DNA of 40,114 nucleotides, taken from positions 1-40,114 of the forward strand of contig CAMZKE010000051.1 of NCBI GenBank assembly GCA_947311115.1. The letters are read 5' to 3'. Under the pieces are notes generated by a model that ran no database searches, was not told the DNA's origin, and was given only the letters and a program-made list of their open reading frames with translations. This DNA is from an uncultured Bacteroidales bacterium. Lineage in GTDB: Bacteria > Bacteroidota > Bacteroidia > Bacteroidales > JAFGXI01. A program made the translations under genes and the position numbers. Shown here in pieces: positions 16,802 to 25,332 of the stretch. Each line of letters begins with the position of its first letter. The stretch's first letter is position 1.

Positions 16802-17973
16802 TGTCAAAAAAAGTACTTCGTATAGTAAATCGTTTTAATCTGGGAGGTCCTACCTTTAATGCAGCATATTTAACAAAATATTTAGCCCCTGAATTTGAAA
16901 CATTACTTATTGGAGGCGAAAAAACAAAATCAGAAGAAAGCTCTGAATTTATACTTCAACAACTTGGAGTAAACTATCGAAAAATAGATGCTATGAGTCG
17001 CGAAATATCGTTGCTTAACGATTACAAAGCATATAAAGAAATAAAGCGAATAATTCGAGAGTTTAAACCTGATATTGTTCATACACACGCATCAAAAGCC
17101 GGATTACTTGGTAGGCTAGCAGCAAAACACAGCGGCGTAAAAGTAATTGTTCATACTTTTCACGGTCATGTTTTTCATTCATATTTTGGCTCGTTTAAAA
17201 CAAATGTTTTTAAAGTTTTAGAAAGATATTTAGCACGTAAATCAAATATAATAATAGCAATAAGTAATAAACAAAGAAACGAACTTGTAGTTGAACATAA
17301 AATTGCACCCGAAAATAAATTCAGAATTGTTCCTTTAGGTTTCGATTTAGCACGTTTTAAAAAAATTACTATCGAGCAACGCAAAAATTTTAGGCAAAAG
17401 TATAATATTTCAGATGTAGAAATTGCAATTACAATTGTAGGTAGGCTTGTACCAATAAAAGACCATAAACTTTTTATTGATTCAATAAAACAATTAAAAT
17501 ATAAAACCGATAAACAAATTAGAGTATTTATTGTAGGTGGTGGTGAGCTTTATAACGAATTAATTAATTACACAAAAAGTATAGGTTTAACTGCATCAAA
17601 AAATACAAAAGAAGCCGATATAAATTTTACATCGTGGATAAAAGAAACCGAATGGGTTTACGCCGGTAGCGATATAGTTGCACTATCGTCGTTAAACGAA
17701 GGAACTCCGGTAAGTTTAATTGAGGCACAAGCGAGCGGAAAGCCAATAGTATCTACAAAAGTAGGTGGTATTGAAGATATTGTTGTTGAAGGAAAAACAG
17801 CTGTTTTATGCACAAACTCAGTTAATAGTTTTACGGGTGCATTATTAGAAATAATAGAAAATTACGACCAATATTTAAAAAATTCGCAAGAAAATATTAA
17901 TTTAGTATCAGAAAATTTTAGTTATAATAGACTTGTTAATGATGTAAGAGAACTTTATAATAAAATAACATAG
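16801..17973 (+). CDS. Glycosyltransferase family 4 (GT-B)
   Basis: Retaining GT-B glycosyltransferase of 390 residues, probably adding a sugar to a surface polysaccharide, lipid carrier or glycoprotein. The N-terminal acceptor domain has the glycine motif NRFNLGGPTFN (10-20) and DIVHTHASKAGLLGR (91-105). The C-terminal nucleotide-sugar domain carries VGRLVPIKD (213-221) and the EX7E motif with Glu300 and Glu308 (NEGTPVSLIEAQASG). The start is GTG at 16801, overlapping the ompA-like stop by one base; no better ATG exists near it. The donor and acceptor cannot be assigned. Confidence 0.9.
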   Translation: MSKKVLRIVNRFNLGGPTFNAAYLTKYLAPEFETLLIGGEKTKSEESSEFILQQLGVNYRKIDAMSREISLLNDYKAYKEIKRIIREFKPDIVHTHASKAGLLGRLAAKHSGVKVIVHTFHGHVFHSYFGSFKTNVFKVLERYLARKSNIIIAISNKQRNELVVEHKIAPENKFRIVPLGFDLARFKKITIEQRKNFRQKYNISDVEIAITIVGRLVPIKDHKLFIDSIKQLKYKTDKQIRVFIVGGGELYNELINYTKSIGLTASKNTKEADINFTSWIKETEWVYAGSDIVALSSLNEGTPVSLIEAQASGKPIVSTKVGGIEDIVVEGKTAVLCTNSVNSFTGALLEIIENYDQYLKNSQENINLVSENFSYNRLVNDVRELYNKIT

Positions 17974-18001
17974 TGAGACAGGGTTACTGTTATATTTTTT
18001 T

Positions 18002-18117
18002 AGATCTAGTTCATACAGGTCTTTGCCGTTTTTCAGTAAGTTCAAAATGACAAATGACAAAACTTTGTGTTGTAAACGTAACATCAGTGCTGTCATACTG
18101 AGCAAAGCGAAGTATCT
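18002..18117. repeat. REP-like element with degenerate inverted ends
   Basis: The right end, TGTCATACTGAGCAAAGCGA followed by AGTATCT, is a variant of the widespread bacterial dispersed sequence TGTCATTCTGAGCGAAGCGAAGAATCT (recalled). The left end starts AGATCT and contains TTCAAAATGACA, so the ends form a degenerate inverted pair around a 40-50 bp core. It fills most of the gap between the glycosyltransferase and the NRAMP-like gene. No coding capacity. Confidence 0.6.
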
Positions 18118-18168
18118 AATTTATTACGATAAATTACAGTCATTTTAATAAGTGTTAAATTTTAAAAA

Positions 18169-19419
18169 ATGAACAAAAATTTTATAAAATCTTTAGGACC
18201 CGGTCTACTTTGGGCAGGGGCAGCAGTTGGAGTTTCTCATTTGGTACAATCAACAAGAGCAGGAGCAAATTTTGGATTTTATCTTGTTGGAATTTTAATT
18301 TTTGTAAACGCAATAAAATATCCATTTTTCGAATTTGCTCCTCGTTATGCGGCTGCAACAGGAAATAATTTAATATCAGGATATAACAAAATAGGTAAAT
18401 GGGCAATTGCTTTATATGCTTTTTTTACCTTTGCCACAATGTTTACAATACAAGCAGCAGTTACTATTGTTACAGCTGGTTTAATAAAAAATATACTTAA
18501 CACTGAATTAGATGTAACTACTATAAGCCTTTTATTGCTTTTAGGGACAATGGCCATTCTTATTATAGGGAAATTTTCGGTATTAGATAAATTAATGAAA
18601 TTTATTATTTTAGCACTTACACTTTCATTGATTATTGCTGTAATAAGTGCATTTTCTCACGGATTTAATCCAAACCCCGAATTTGCAACAGTTTTTAATT
18701 GGGGTACAGCCACACATATAGCATTTTTAATAGCATTTGTAGGTTGGATGCCAGCACCTATTGATGTTTCTGTTTGGCACTCGTATTGGTCTGTTGAAAA
18801 GCAAAAAGATACAGGATATAGACCAAAATTAAAAGAAGCTCTTTTAGATTTTAAAATTGGATATATTGGTACAGCATTTCTTGCACTTGGCTTTTTAAGT
18901 TTAGGTGCACTATTAATGTACGGAACAGGCGAACAATTATCGCCAAAAGGTGGTGTTTTTGCAGGACAAGTAATAAGTTTATTCACAAAAAGCATTGGTA
19001 GTTGGTCGTATCCAATAATTGCTATCGCTGCTTTAGCTACAATGTTTAGCACAACATTAACTTGTCTTGATGCTTATTCAAAAGTATTAAAACCAACTAC
19101 CGAATATTTAACACCAGGTTTAAAAGGAAAAAACAATAGTTGGCTTGTATGGTTTTGGTTAATTATTGTTGTAACCGGTGCATTATTACTAATATATGTG
19201 TTTGCATCGAGTATGGCAACTATGGTTGATATTGCAACAACTTTATCGTTCATAACAGCTCCGGTATTAGCATTTTTAAACTATAAAGCTGTTACAGCTA
19301 AACATATTAATTATAAATATAAGCCAAAAAAACTATTAAAAATATATGCAATAATTGGTATTATATTTCTATCTGCCTTTAGTATTGGCTTTTTAATATG
19401 GAAGTTTTTTCTTAATTAA
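18169..19419 (+). CDS. NRAMP-related (APC-superfamily) membrane transporter lacking the DPGN motif
   Basis: Integral membrane protein of 416 residues with about 11 hydrophobic helices, recognisable as NRAMP-like by its opening FIKSLGPGLLWAGAAVG and by the TM6 region GWMPAPIDVSVWHSYW. In canonical NRAMPs TM1 continues into DPGN, whose Asp and Asn bind Mn2+/Fe2+; here that stretch reads GVSHLVQSTRAGA. The TM6 motif MPHN is MPAP, so one metal-ligand Met is kept. The substrate therefore may not be a typical divalent transition metal. It seems to be a single gene, 67 bp before the sensor gene. Confidence 0.85.
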   Translation: MNKNFIKSLGPGLLWAGAAVGVSHLVQSTRAGANFGFYLVGILIFVNAIKYPFFEFAPRYAAATGNNLISGYNKIGKWAIALYAFFTFATMFTIQAAVTIVTAGLIKNILNTELDVTTISLLLLLGTMAILIIGKFSVLDKLMKFIILALTLSLIIAVISAFSHGFNPNPEFATVFNWGTATHIAFLIAFVGWMPAPIDVSVWHSYWSVEKQKDTGYRPKLKEALLDFKIGYIGTAFLALGFLSLGALLMYGTGEQLSPKGGVFAGQVISLFTKSIGSWSYPIIAIAALATMFSTTLTCLDAYSKVLKPTTEYLTPGLKGKNNSWLVWFWLIIVVTGALLLIYVFASSMATMVDIATTLSFITAPVLAFLNYKAVTAKHINYKYKPKKLLKIYAIIGIIFLSAFSIGFLIWKFFLN

Positions 19420-19474
19420 CACTAAATTGTTTATATATTTTAACTTATCGTATATTAGTAACCAATAATTTAAT

Positions 19475-19482
19475 TACTTTTG
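19475..19482 (+). promoter_or_regulatory. Putative -7 box, possibly giving a leaderless transcript
   Basis: TACTTTTG matches TAnnTTTG exactly, but ends only 4 bp before the ATG at 19487. With the usual 5-8 bp to the transcription start, the mRNA would begin at or next to the start codon. Confidence 0.4.
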
Positions 19483-19486
19483 GTAT

Positions 19487-22400
19487 ATGAGAAACTTTTA
19501 CCTACTATTTTTCTTTATTATAACAACAACTATTTTTGCACAAGATGCCGAAGATTTTGTTTACGAAACGCCCTATGTACGCCATTTTACGTATAAAGAA
19601 TATGGAATGCATACACAATGTTGGCATTCAACACAAGACTCTACAGGGAAACTATATATTGCAAATGGTGAAGGTGTAGCTATTTACGATGGTGTTAACT
19701 GGGAAAAACTACCTTTACAATGGGCGTGGAGAATAGAAGATTTGAATAATACAATTTATGTCGCAAACAATAATATTTCGTATATCGAAACGGATAGTAT
19801 AACTCTTAAACCAAGAATAAAGAAAATATTTATTGACACTGCTAAATATCAAATATCTACCAAGATATTTCAAGAATCTTTTAAAACAAAAAAAAGTGTA
19901 TTTTTTTCAAATTATGATAATTTAGTAGAAATTAGAGATAAAAAATTTATTAACTCATACAAGACTTTTGGCAAACGAGTTTTTACTTATAATAATAATG
20001 TATTTATACAATCTAAAGACACAATAAAAAGTATAAATAACGTTTTATTAAAAGGTTTAGACAGCTTAAAAGAAGAAAATATATATAATATATTTACAAT
20101 AAATAATATTGTTTACATATTAACAAATGCTAATAAAATTTACAAAGCAAATATTGATGAAAATAATAAATATCAACTTAGAAACCTTCGATTAGAGCTG
20201 GATCTAGAAAAAATAAATGGAAGCTTCTCACAATATAATATAACTTTAGACAATGACATTATAATGTCGTTACATTCAGGAGGGGTTTTAGTTTATAATA
20301 CGATATCAAAAAAGAAAATATTTGTTAATAAAGGTTTAAATGAAGATATAGGAGTAATAAATGCGTTAAGTTATACAAATAATAAAAATATTATTGCTTG
20401 TACCAATAACGGATTTTATTTAATAAATTATAACTCGCCTGTAAAGTATATTAAAAGTAATAATAAACTAAAAAGTATAATTTCTTCAATAATTGAATTT
20501 AACGGTTATACCTATGTGTCAACTCTAGATGGTTTATATAAATTAAAAAAGCAACAAGCATCAAATAAATATTCTATAAAGAAATTGAATAAAAAATATA
20601 ACAGTTTTTTAGCATTTAAAATACATAATAATAAATTATATGTTTCATCGCGCGATGGTGTTGATATTGTAGAAAACGATAGTATTATAAAAATTGCAGA
20701 TGCTAATATTGGTTTTTACTTTATATTTTCTAAATTATATCCTGATTTATTGTATGTTGGTACCGCCACATCGCTAATCATATACAAAAAAACTAATAAT
20801 AAATATAAACAAATATATAAACTAACCGATTTAACCACAAATATTAACTCAATAGTTGAATATAAAAACAATTTATGGTTTGTTTATAGCGATACCGAAA
20901 TTGCAAAACTTTCATTAAACAATAAAAACTTTGATTCTATGAAAGTCTTTAATTTAAAAACAGGAAACTTACAACTTAATGTTTTTAACAATAGACTTTT
21001 TGTTACTTCTGAATTTGGAGAAGTAAGTCATTATTACGACTACAAAACAGAAAAATTTCTTCCATGGAATATATTTATTAATAAAAATACAAAAAAAACT
21101 CAATATTACTCGTTAATTACTCAAATTAACACAAAAACATATTTTGGTATTTCTGCAAACAGTAAAATTATAACAAAAATTATAACAAAAAAGGAGGGTA
21201 CAAAATTTATCGATAAGCCATACAAAAGCATAGGCTCAGACCAATATTTTGGGGCTTTTTACGATTCTACTTTAAACAAATTATTTATTGGTGGTTCCGG
21301 GTTTATTCTTACAGTTGATAACGATATTGAAACAGCTCCAACAATTAACAATTACCACACCTATATTAGAAAAGTTATAATAAACGACTCTATAACAAAA
21401 CCACTAAAAACACTGCAAAGAAAAAGTAAAATAAAATTTCTTTTTTCTTCAAACAGTATATATAATTCAGAAAAAACATTATACTCTTATATGCTTGAGG
21501 GTTACGATGATAAATGGTCTGACTGGACAACTGATGCCTACGCAAATTACACAAATTTAAATTATGGTGATTATACTTTTAAAGTTAAAAGTAAAAATAT
21601 TTATGACCAAATTAGTGATGAAACTTACATAAGTTTTGTAGTTGAAAAAGCATTTTATCAAACAATACTGTTTAAAATATTAATTATATTATTGTTAATA
21701 TTAGTTATTTATATAGTAGTTTATATAAATGGTAAAAGATTAAAAGCAATAAACAAAAAATTAGAACTACAAGTAGCCGAACGCACTCGCGAAATAAAGA
21801 AACAAAATATTGAATTAGAAAAACTATCAATAGTAGCACAAGAAACAGACAATTCGGTTTTACTTTACGATTCTAAATTTAATTTAGAGTGGATTAACGA
21901 AGGTGAGATACAAAATTTTGGTTATACTCTCGAACAAATTTGGGAGGAGTTTGGAACAAACATAGAAGAAATAAGTTTTTATCCGAAAATAAAAGAAGTT
22001 ATAAAAAAATTAAAAGAAACAAAAAAAAGTGTCCATTATAGTAGTAGTGGTAAAAGAAAAAATGGCAAAATAATTTGGACAAGAACTACATTAACTCCAT
22101 TATTAGACAAAAAAGGAAACATAAAAAAAATAATTGCTATTGATTCTGATATTACTGAGGTTAAACAAGCCGAAGAGAAAATAAAATTACAAAATACGCT
22201 AATTAATCATAGTATTGAGTACGCAAAACGAATACAAACGGCTGTATTACCTTCTAAAAAAGAAATAGAAAACAATACAAAAGATAGTTTTATATTACAT
22301 AAGCCAAAAGATATAGTTAGCGGCGATTTTTATTGGTTTCATACCAAACAGGATAAAACAATTATTGTATCGGCAGACTGTACAGGGCATGGTGTACCCG

Positions 22401-22954
22401 GTGGTTTTATGAGTATGATAGGAAATACAATTTTAAACAATATAATAAAAGAACAATCTGTTTTCGAGCCAAATATAATACTCGATTATTTAAACGAAAA
22501 AATAAATGCAATAGTTAATAAAGACGCAGAAACAGGTCAAACCGATGGAATGGATTTGTCAATAGCACTAATTGATAAAGAAAATAATACCATTGAATTA
22601 GCATCGGCAAACCAAAATATTTTCTTTGTTAGAAATAACAAAATTGTAGAGTTTTATGGCGATATTTGGTCGATAGGTGGTGTATTTAACGAAGATGGAA
22701 AACACAATTTTACATCAAAAAAGTTTAAATTAAACGAAATAACACATTTGTACTTTTCTACCGATGGTTATTACGACCAATTTGGAGGAAACGAAGATAA
22801 AAAATTAATGAAAGATATTTTTATTGATTTAATAATAAAAAATTATAAATTGCCAATGGAAAATCAAAAGCAAGTTTTTGAGGATTTTTTAAACAATTGG
22901 AAAAAAGACTTAAAACAAACTGATGATATTCAGGTAATTGGTATTTTATTATAG
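19487..22954 (+). CDS. Membrane sensor with beta-propeller, Y_Y_Y, PAS and SpoIIE/PP2C phosphatase domains
   Basis: Signalling protein of 1155 residues. A signal peptide (ending TTTIFAQ) leads into a periplasmic region of propeller-like repeats (about 25-620), comparable to two-component-regulator propellers, then a Y_Y_Y domain (about 650-715; YMLEGYDDKWSDWT). One transmembrane helix lies at about 722-745, then a coiled-coil linker (VAERTREIKKQNIELEKL), a PAS domain (about 780-905) and a SpoIIE-type PP2C phosphatase (about 915-1155) with IVSGDFYWF, SADCTGHGVPGGFMSMIG and the late metal-binding-type motif DGMDLSIALID. Its output would be dephosphorylation of a partner, classically an anti-sigma-factor antagonist, but none is encoded here. 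It heads a tight four-gene run. Confidence 0.9.
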   Translation: MRNFYLLFFFIITTTIFAQDAEDFVYETPYVRHFTYKEYGMHTQCWHSTQDSTGKLYIANGEGVAIYDGVNWEKLPLQWAWRIEDLNNTIYVANNNISYIETDSITLKPRIKKIFIDTAKYQISTKIFQESFKTKKSVFFSNYDNLVEIRDKKFINSYKTFGKRVFTYNNNVFIQSKDTIKSINNVLLKGLDSLKEENIYNIFTINNIVYILTNANKIYKANIDENNKYQLRNLRLELDLEKINGSFSQYNITLDNDIIMSLHSGGVLVYNTISKKKIFVNKGLNEDIGVINALSYTNNKNIIACTNNGFYLINYNSPVKYIKSNNKLKSIISSIIEFNGYTYVSTLDGLYKLKKQQASNKYSIKKLNKKYNSFLAFKIHNNKLYVSSRDGVDIVENDSIIKIADANIGFYFIFSKLYPDLLYVGTATSLIIYKKTNNKYKQIYKLTDLTTNINSIVEYKNNLWFVYSDTEIAKLSLNNKNFDSMKVFNLKTGNLQLNVFNNRLFVTSEFGEVSHYYDYKTEKFLPWNIFINKNTKKTQYYSLITQINTKTYFGISANSKIITKIITKKEGTKFIDKPYKSIGSDQYFGAFYDSTLNKLFIGGSGFILTVDNDIETAPTINNYHTYIRKVIINDSITKPLKTLQRKSKIKFLFSSNSIYNSEKTLYSYMLEGYDDKWSDWTTDAYANYTNLNYGDYTFKVKSKNIYDQISDETYISFVVEKAFYQTILFKILIILLLILVIYIVVYINGKRLKAINKKLELQVAERTREIKKQNIELEKLSIVAQETDNSVLLYDSKFNLEWINEGEIQNFGYTLEQIWEEFGTNIEEISFYPKIKEVIKKLKETKKSVHYSSSGKRKNGKIIWTRTTLTPLLDKKGNIKKIIAIDSDITEVKQAEEKIKLQNTLINHSIEYAKRIQTAVLPSKKEIENNTKDSFILHKPKDIVSGDFYWFHTKQDKTIIVSADCTGHGVPGGFMSMIGNTILNNIIKEQSVFEPNIILDYLNEKINAIVNKDAETGQTDGMDLSIALIDKENNTIELASANQNIFFVRNNKIVEFYGDIWSIGGVFNEDGKHNFTSKKFKLNEITHLYFSTDGYYDQFGGNEDKKLMKDIFIDLIIKNYKLPMENQKQVFEDFLNNWKKDLKQTDDIQVIGILL

Positions 22955-22968
22955 TAACACAAGTAAAA

Positions 22969-23292
22969 ATGAGCAGACCATTATTAATAGCCGAAATTGT
23001 AGCCGAAGGAGGTTCGATAAAGTTTTTTAAAGATAAGAAACATAAAAAAGATATTTTCTTTTTAATAACTAATGAGGATTATTTCAATAATGAAGATGAC
23101 GATTCTAAAGAATCAGATTTATATAATAGTCTGCCAGAATTAATGCAAGATACCATAAAATTATACCCTATTTTTATGCTCCATCCTATGTTTATCCATA
23201 AAGAATATAAAGAGCAGATTAATAGTTGTTTAAACGAATATGCTTTGTCAAGAGGCGTTGATTTGCAAGCATGGTGTAATGCACTTAAATAA
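22969..23292 (+). CDS. Small protein of unknown function (107 aa)
   Basis: Not recognised. Predicted cytosolic, no signal peptide or membrane helix. An N-terminal segment (RPLLIAEIVAEGGSIKFF) reads as beta strands, an acidic loop (NNEDDDSKESD, about 42-52) follows, and the C-terminal half is helical and contains LYPIFMLHPMFIHKEYKEQI. It is 14 bp after the SpoIIE sensor and 6 bp before the GNAT-like gene, so it is almost certainly co-transcribed and its codon use looks like its neighbours'. A role as partner or target of the upstream phosphatase is possible from position only. Confidence 0.75.
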   Translation: MSRPLLIAEIVAEGGSIKFFKDKKHKKDIFFLITNEDYFNNEDDDSKESDLYNSLPELMQDTIKLYPIFMLHPMFIHKEYKEQINSCLNEYALSRGVDLQAWCNALK

Positions 23293-23298
23293 AAAAAC

Positions 23299-24417
23299 AT
23301 GGCAATAAAAATAGTTGAAGTAAAAACAAAGGCTGATGCAAAAAAATTTGTGAATTTTCAGTTTGAACTATATAAAAACTCACCTATGTGGGTTCCGCCA
23401 ATTAAGGCTGACGAAGTAAAAGCTTTAGATAAAACACAAAATCCGGCATTCGATTTTTGCGATGCTCATTTCTTTTTAGCATACAAAAATAATAAAATTG
23501 TTGGTCGTATAGGCACAATAATAAATCACGAGTACAATAAAAAAGTAGGCGAAAAACTTGGACGTTTTAATCGTATCGAATTTATAGACGATAAAGAAGT
23601 GAGTAAAGCCTTAATTAACAAAGCTATTGAATTATTTAAAGAAAAGGGCATAAAAAAAATTCATGGACCTTTAGGTTTTACAAACCTCGATACTCAAGGA
23701 ATGTTAATTGAAGGTTTTGAATACTTACCTTCGGTAGCATCTGTATATCATTTACCATATTATAAAGAACATATTGAAGCATTAGGTTTTGAAAAAGAAA
23801 ACGATTGGGTTGAGTTTAGACTTACTGTAGGCGAACACGCACAAAAAAAAGCTTCGCGTGGTGCTTCACTTATTACAAAAAGATATGGATTTGAAGTAGT
23901 ACGTTTTAAAGACAAAAACGGATTGATGGAGTATGGCGAAGAGGTTTTTAAAGTATTAAACGATGCTTTCAACGAATTGCCATATATGAATAAATTTAAT
24001 GATAAAATGATTAAATTATATTCCGATAAATACTTTAAAATTCTTAATCCAAAATATGTTAGAATTGTAAAACACGAAGGTGAATTAGTTGGTTTTGTTG
24101 TTGGCACACCATCGCTTTCAGAGGCAATGCAAAAAGCAAAAGGTAAATTATTTCCATTTGGTTTTTTACATATTTTAAAAGCGATGAAAAACCCAACTGT
24201 TATCGATTTTTTCTTAACAGGAGTAAAACACGAATATCATAGCAAAGGTGTGGCAGTAATTTTATTTGCAGAATTGCAAGAAGAAATGCTAAACGCAGGA
24301 ATTAATACAATTGAAACTACCGGTATTTTTGAAACAAACCACAATGTAATCTCAAATTGGAAAAACTACGAGCATATTCAACATAAACGTCGCAGATGTT
24401 TTGTGAAAAGTATTTAA
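23299..24417 (+). CDS. GNAT-like acyltransferase family protein
   Basis: Protein of 372 residues with an N-terminal GNAT-like region (about 1-150; VNFQFELYKNSPMWVPP, FFLAYKNNKIVGRIG) and a second, more diverged one (about 190-372; GELVGFVVGTPS, KGVAVILFAELQEEML). This matches the duplicated-GNAT layout of a conserved uncharacterised family I recall from Bacteroidota and other phyla. No substrate is known to me. It is cytosolic, with 6 bp to the upstream gene and 16 bp to the K+ channel gene. Confidence 0.78.
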   Translation: MAIKIVEVKTKADAKKFVNFQFELYKNSPMWVPPIKADEVKALDKTQNPAFDFCDAHFFLAYKNNKIVGRIGTIINHEYNKKVGEKLGRFNRIEFIDDKEVSKALINKAIELFKEKGIKKIHGPLGFTNLDTQGMLIEGFEYLPSVASVYHLPYYKEHIEALGFEKENDWVEFRLTVGEHAQKKASRGASLITKRYGFEVVRFKDKNGLMEYGEEVFKVLNDAFNELPYMNKFNDKMIKLYSDKYFKILNPKYVRIVKHEGELVGFVVGTPSLSEAMQKAKGKLFPFGFLHILKAMKNPTVIDFFLTGVKHEYHSKGVAVILFAELQEEMLNAGINTIETTGIFETNHNVISNWKNYEHIQHKRRRCFVKSI

Positions 24418-24433
24418 CTACTAATGCAGAATA

Positions 24434-25240
24434 ATGCAATCATCACTAAAAAAGAAACTATACGATATAATTTTTGAGGCTGACACTCCTGCAGGCAAAG
24501 CTTTCGATATTATTTTATTGATAGTTATTTTATTCAGTATTTTGCTTGTAATGCTCGAAAGTGTTGCGTCAATAAATTTACAATATGGTGCATTTTTGCG
24601 AATTGCAGAATGGGTAATAACTATAATATTTAGTATTGAGTATATTACACGTTTATACGTTGTGCATAAGCCTCTTAAATATGCTTACAGCTTTTTTGGT
24701 ATTATTGATTTACTTTCAATACTACCCTCTTATATTGCTTTGTTTATTACCGGAGGAGTGCATGGTTTGGCTGTTATTAGAGCCTTAAGATTACTTCGTA
24801 TTTTTCGCATATTAAAGCTATCTCGTTATACCAACGAAGGTAAAATACTAATTGATGCACTAAAAGAGAGCCGTCAAAAACTAAGCGTTTTCCTTTTTGG
24901 GGTACTAACTATCGTAATAATAGTTGGAGCTATAATGTATATTATAGAAGGACCTGAGCATGGTTTTACAAGTATTCCGGAAAGTATTTATTGGGCAATT
25001 GTTACAATTACAACGGTCGGTTATGGCGATATTTTTCCGCAAACCGATATTGGTAAATTTATTTCAAGTATGTTAATGATAATGGGTTATGCTATAATTG
25101 CTATCCCCACAGGTATAGTTACAGTAAATTTAAAACAAAAAAAAGAAATTACTACACAAGTTTGCCCATACTGTTTAAAAGAAGGGCACGATAAAGATGC
25201 CATTTATTGCAAATATTGTGGTAAAGAATTAAACGAATAA
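24434..25240 (+). CDS. Voltage-gated-type potassium channel with C-terminal zinc ribbon
   Basis: Six-helix Kv-type channel subunit of 268 residues. S1 lies at about 25-45, S2-S3 at about 57-103, and S4 has six basic residues at every third position (R116, R119, R122, R125, K128, R131). S5 is at about 150-171, followed by the selectivity filter TTVGYGD (193-199) and S6 (about 207-231). Past S6 there is a short tail with two CxxC pairs (C244/C247 and C259/C262; CPYCL, CKYCG), a likely zinc ribbon. The stop codon lies inside a 16-bp remnant of repeat family 1, so the C-terminus may have been set by the repeat. Last gene of the 19487-25240 run. Confidence 0.92.
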   Translation: MQSSLKKKLYDIIFEADTPAGKAFDIILLIVILFSILLVMLESVASINLQYGAFLRIAEWVITIIFSIEYITRLYVVHKPLKYAYSFFGIIDLLSILPSYIALFITGGVHGLAVIRALRLLRIFRILKLSRYTNEGKILIDALKESRQKLSVFLFGVLTIVIIVGAIMYIIEGPEHGFTSIPESIYWAIVTITTVGYGDIFPQTDIGKFISSMLMIMGYAIIAIPTGIVTVNLKQKKEITTQVCPYCLKEGHDKDAIYCKYCGKELNE

Positions 25241-25250
25241 TGCGGGTTAA
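25235..25250 (+). repeat. Terminal remnant of repeat family 1 (copy D) overlapping a stop codon
   Basis: GAATAATGCGGGTTAA is identical for 16 nt to the right end of copy B (4687-4702), and all but the first base is shared with copy A. Nothing upstream matches, because it is the end of the channel coding sequence; the TAA stop (25238-25240) lies inside the motif. Confidence 0.6.
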
Positions 25251-25303
25251 GCAGAATTATAATTGAAGCTAGTGGTAATGATGGGTTTTTCTAATATAAA
25301 TTT

Positions 25304-25311
25304 TACCTTTG
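25304..25311 (+). promoter_or_regulatory. Putative -7 box for lipB
   Basis: TACCTTTG matches TAnnTTTG exactly, 21 bp upstream of the lipB ATG. A -33 TTG was not seen at normal spacing. Confidence 0.5.
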
Positions 25312-25332
25312 TAATTATTAATTTGGTTCAAA

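Noticed and set aside
18657-19052. Minus-strand ORF of 131 aa
   Set aside because: Antisense shadow of the NRAMP-related gene with no independent support.
23760-24107. Minus-strand ORF of 115 aa
   Set aside because: Antisense shadow of the GNAT-like gene.
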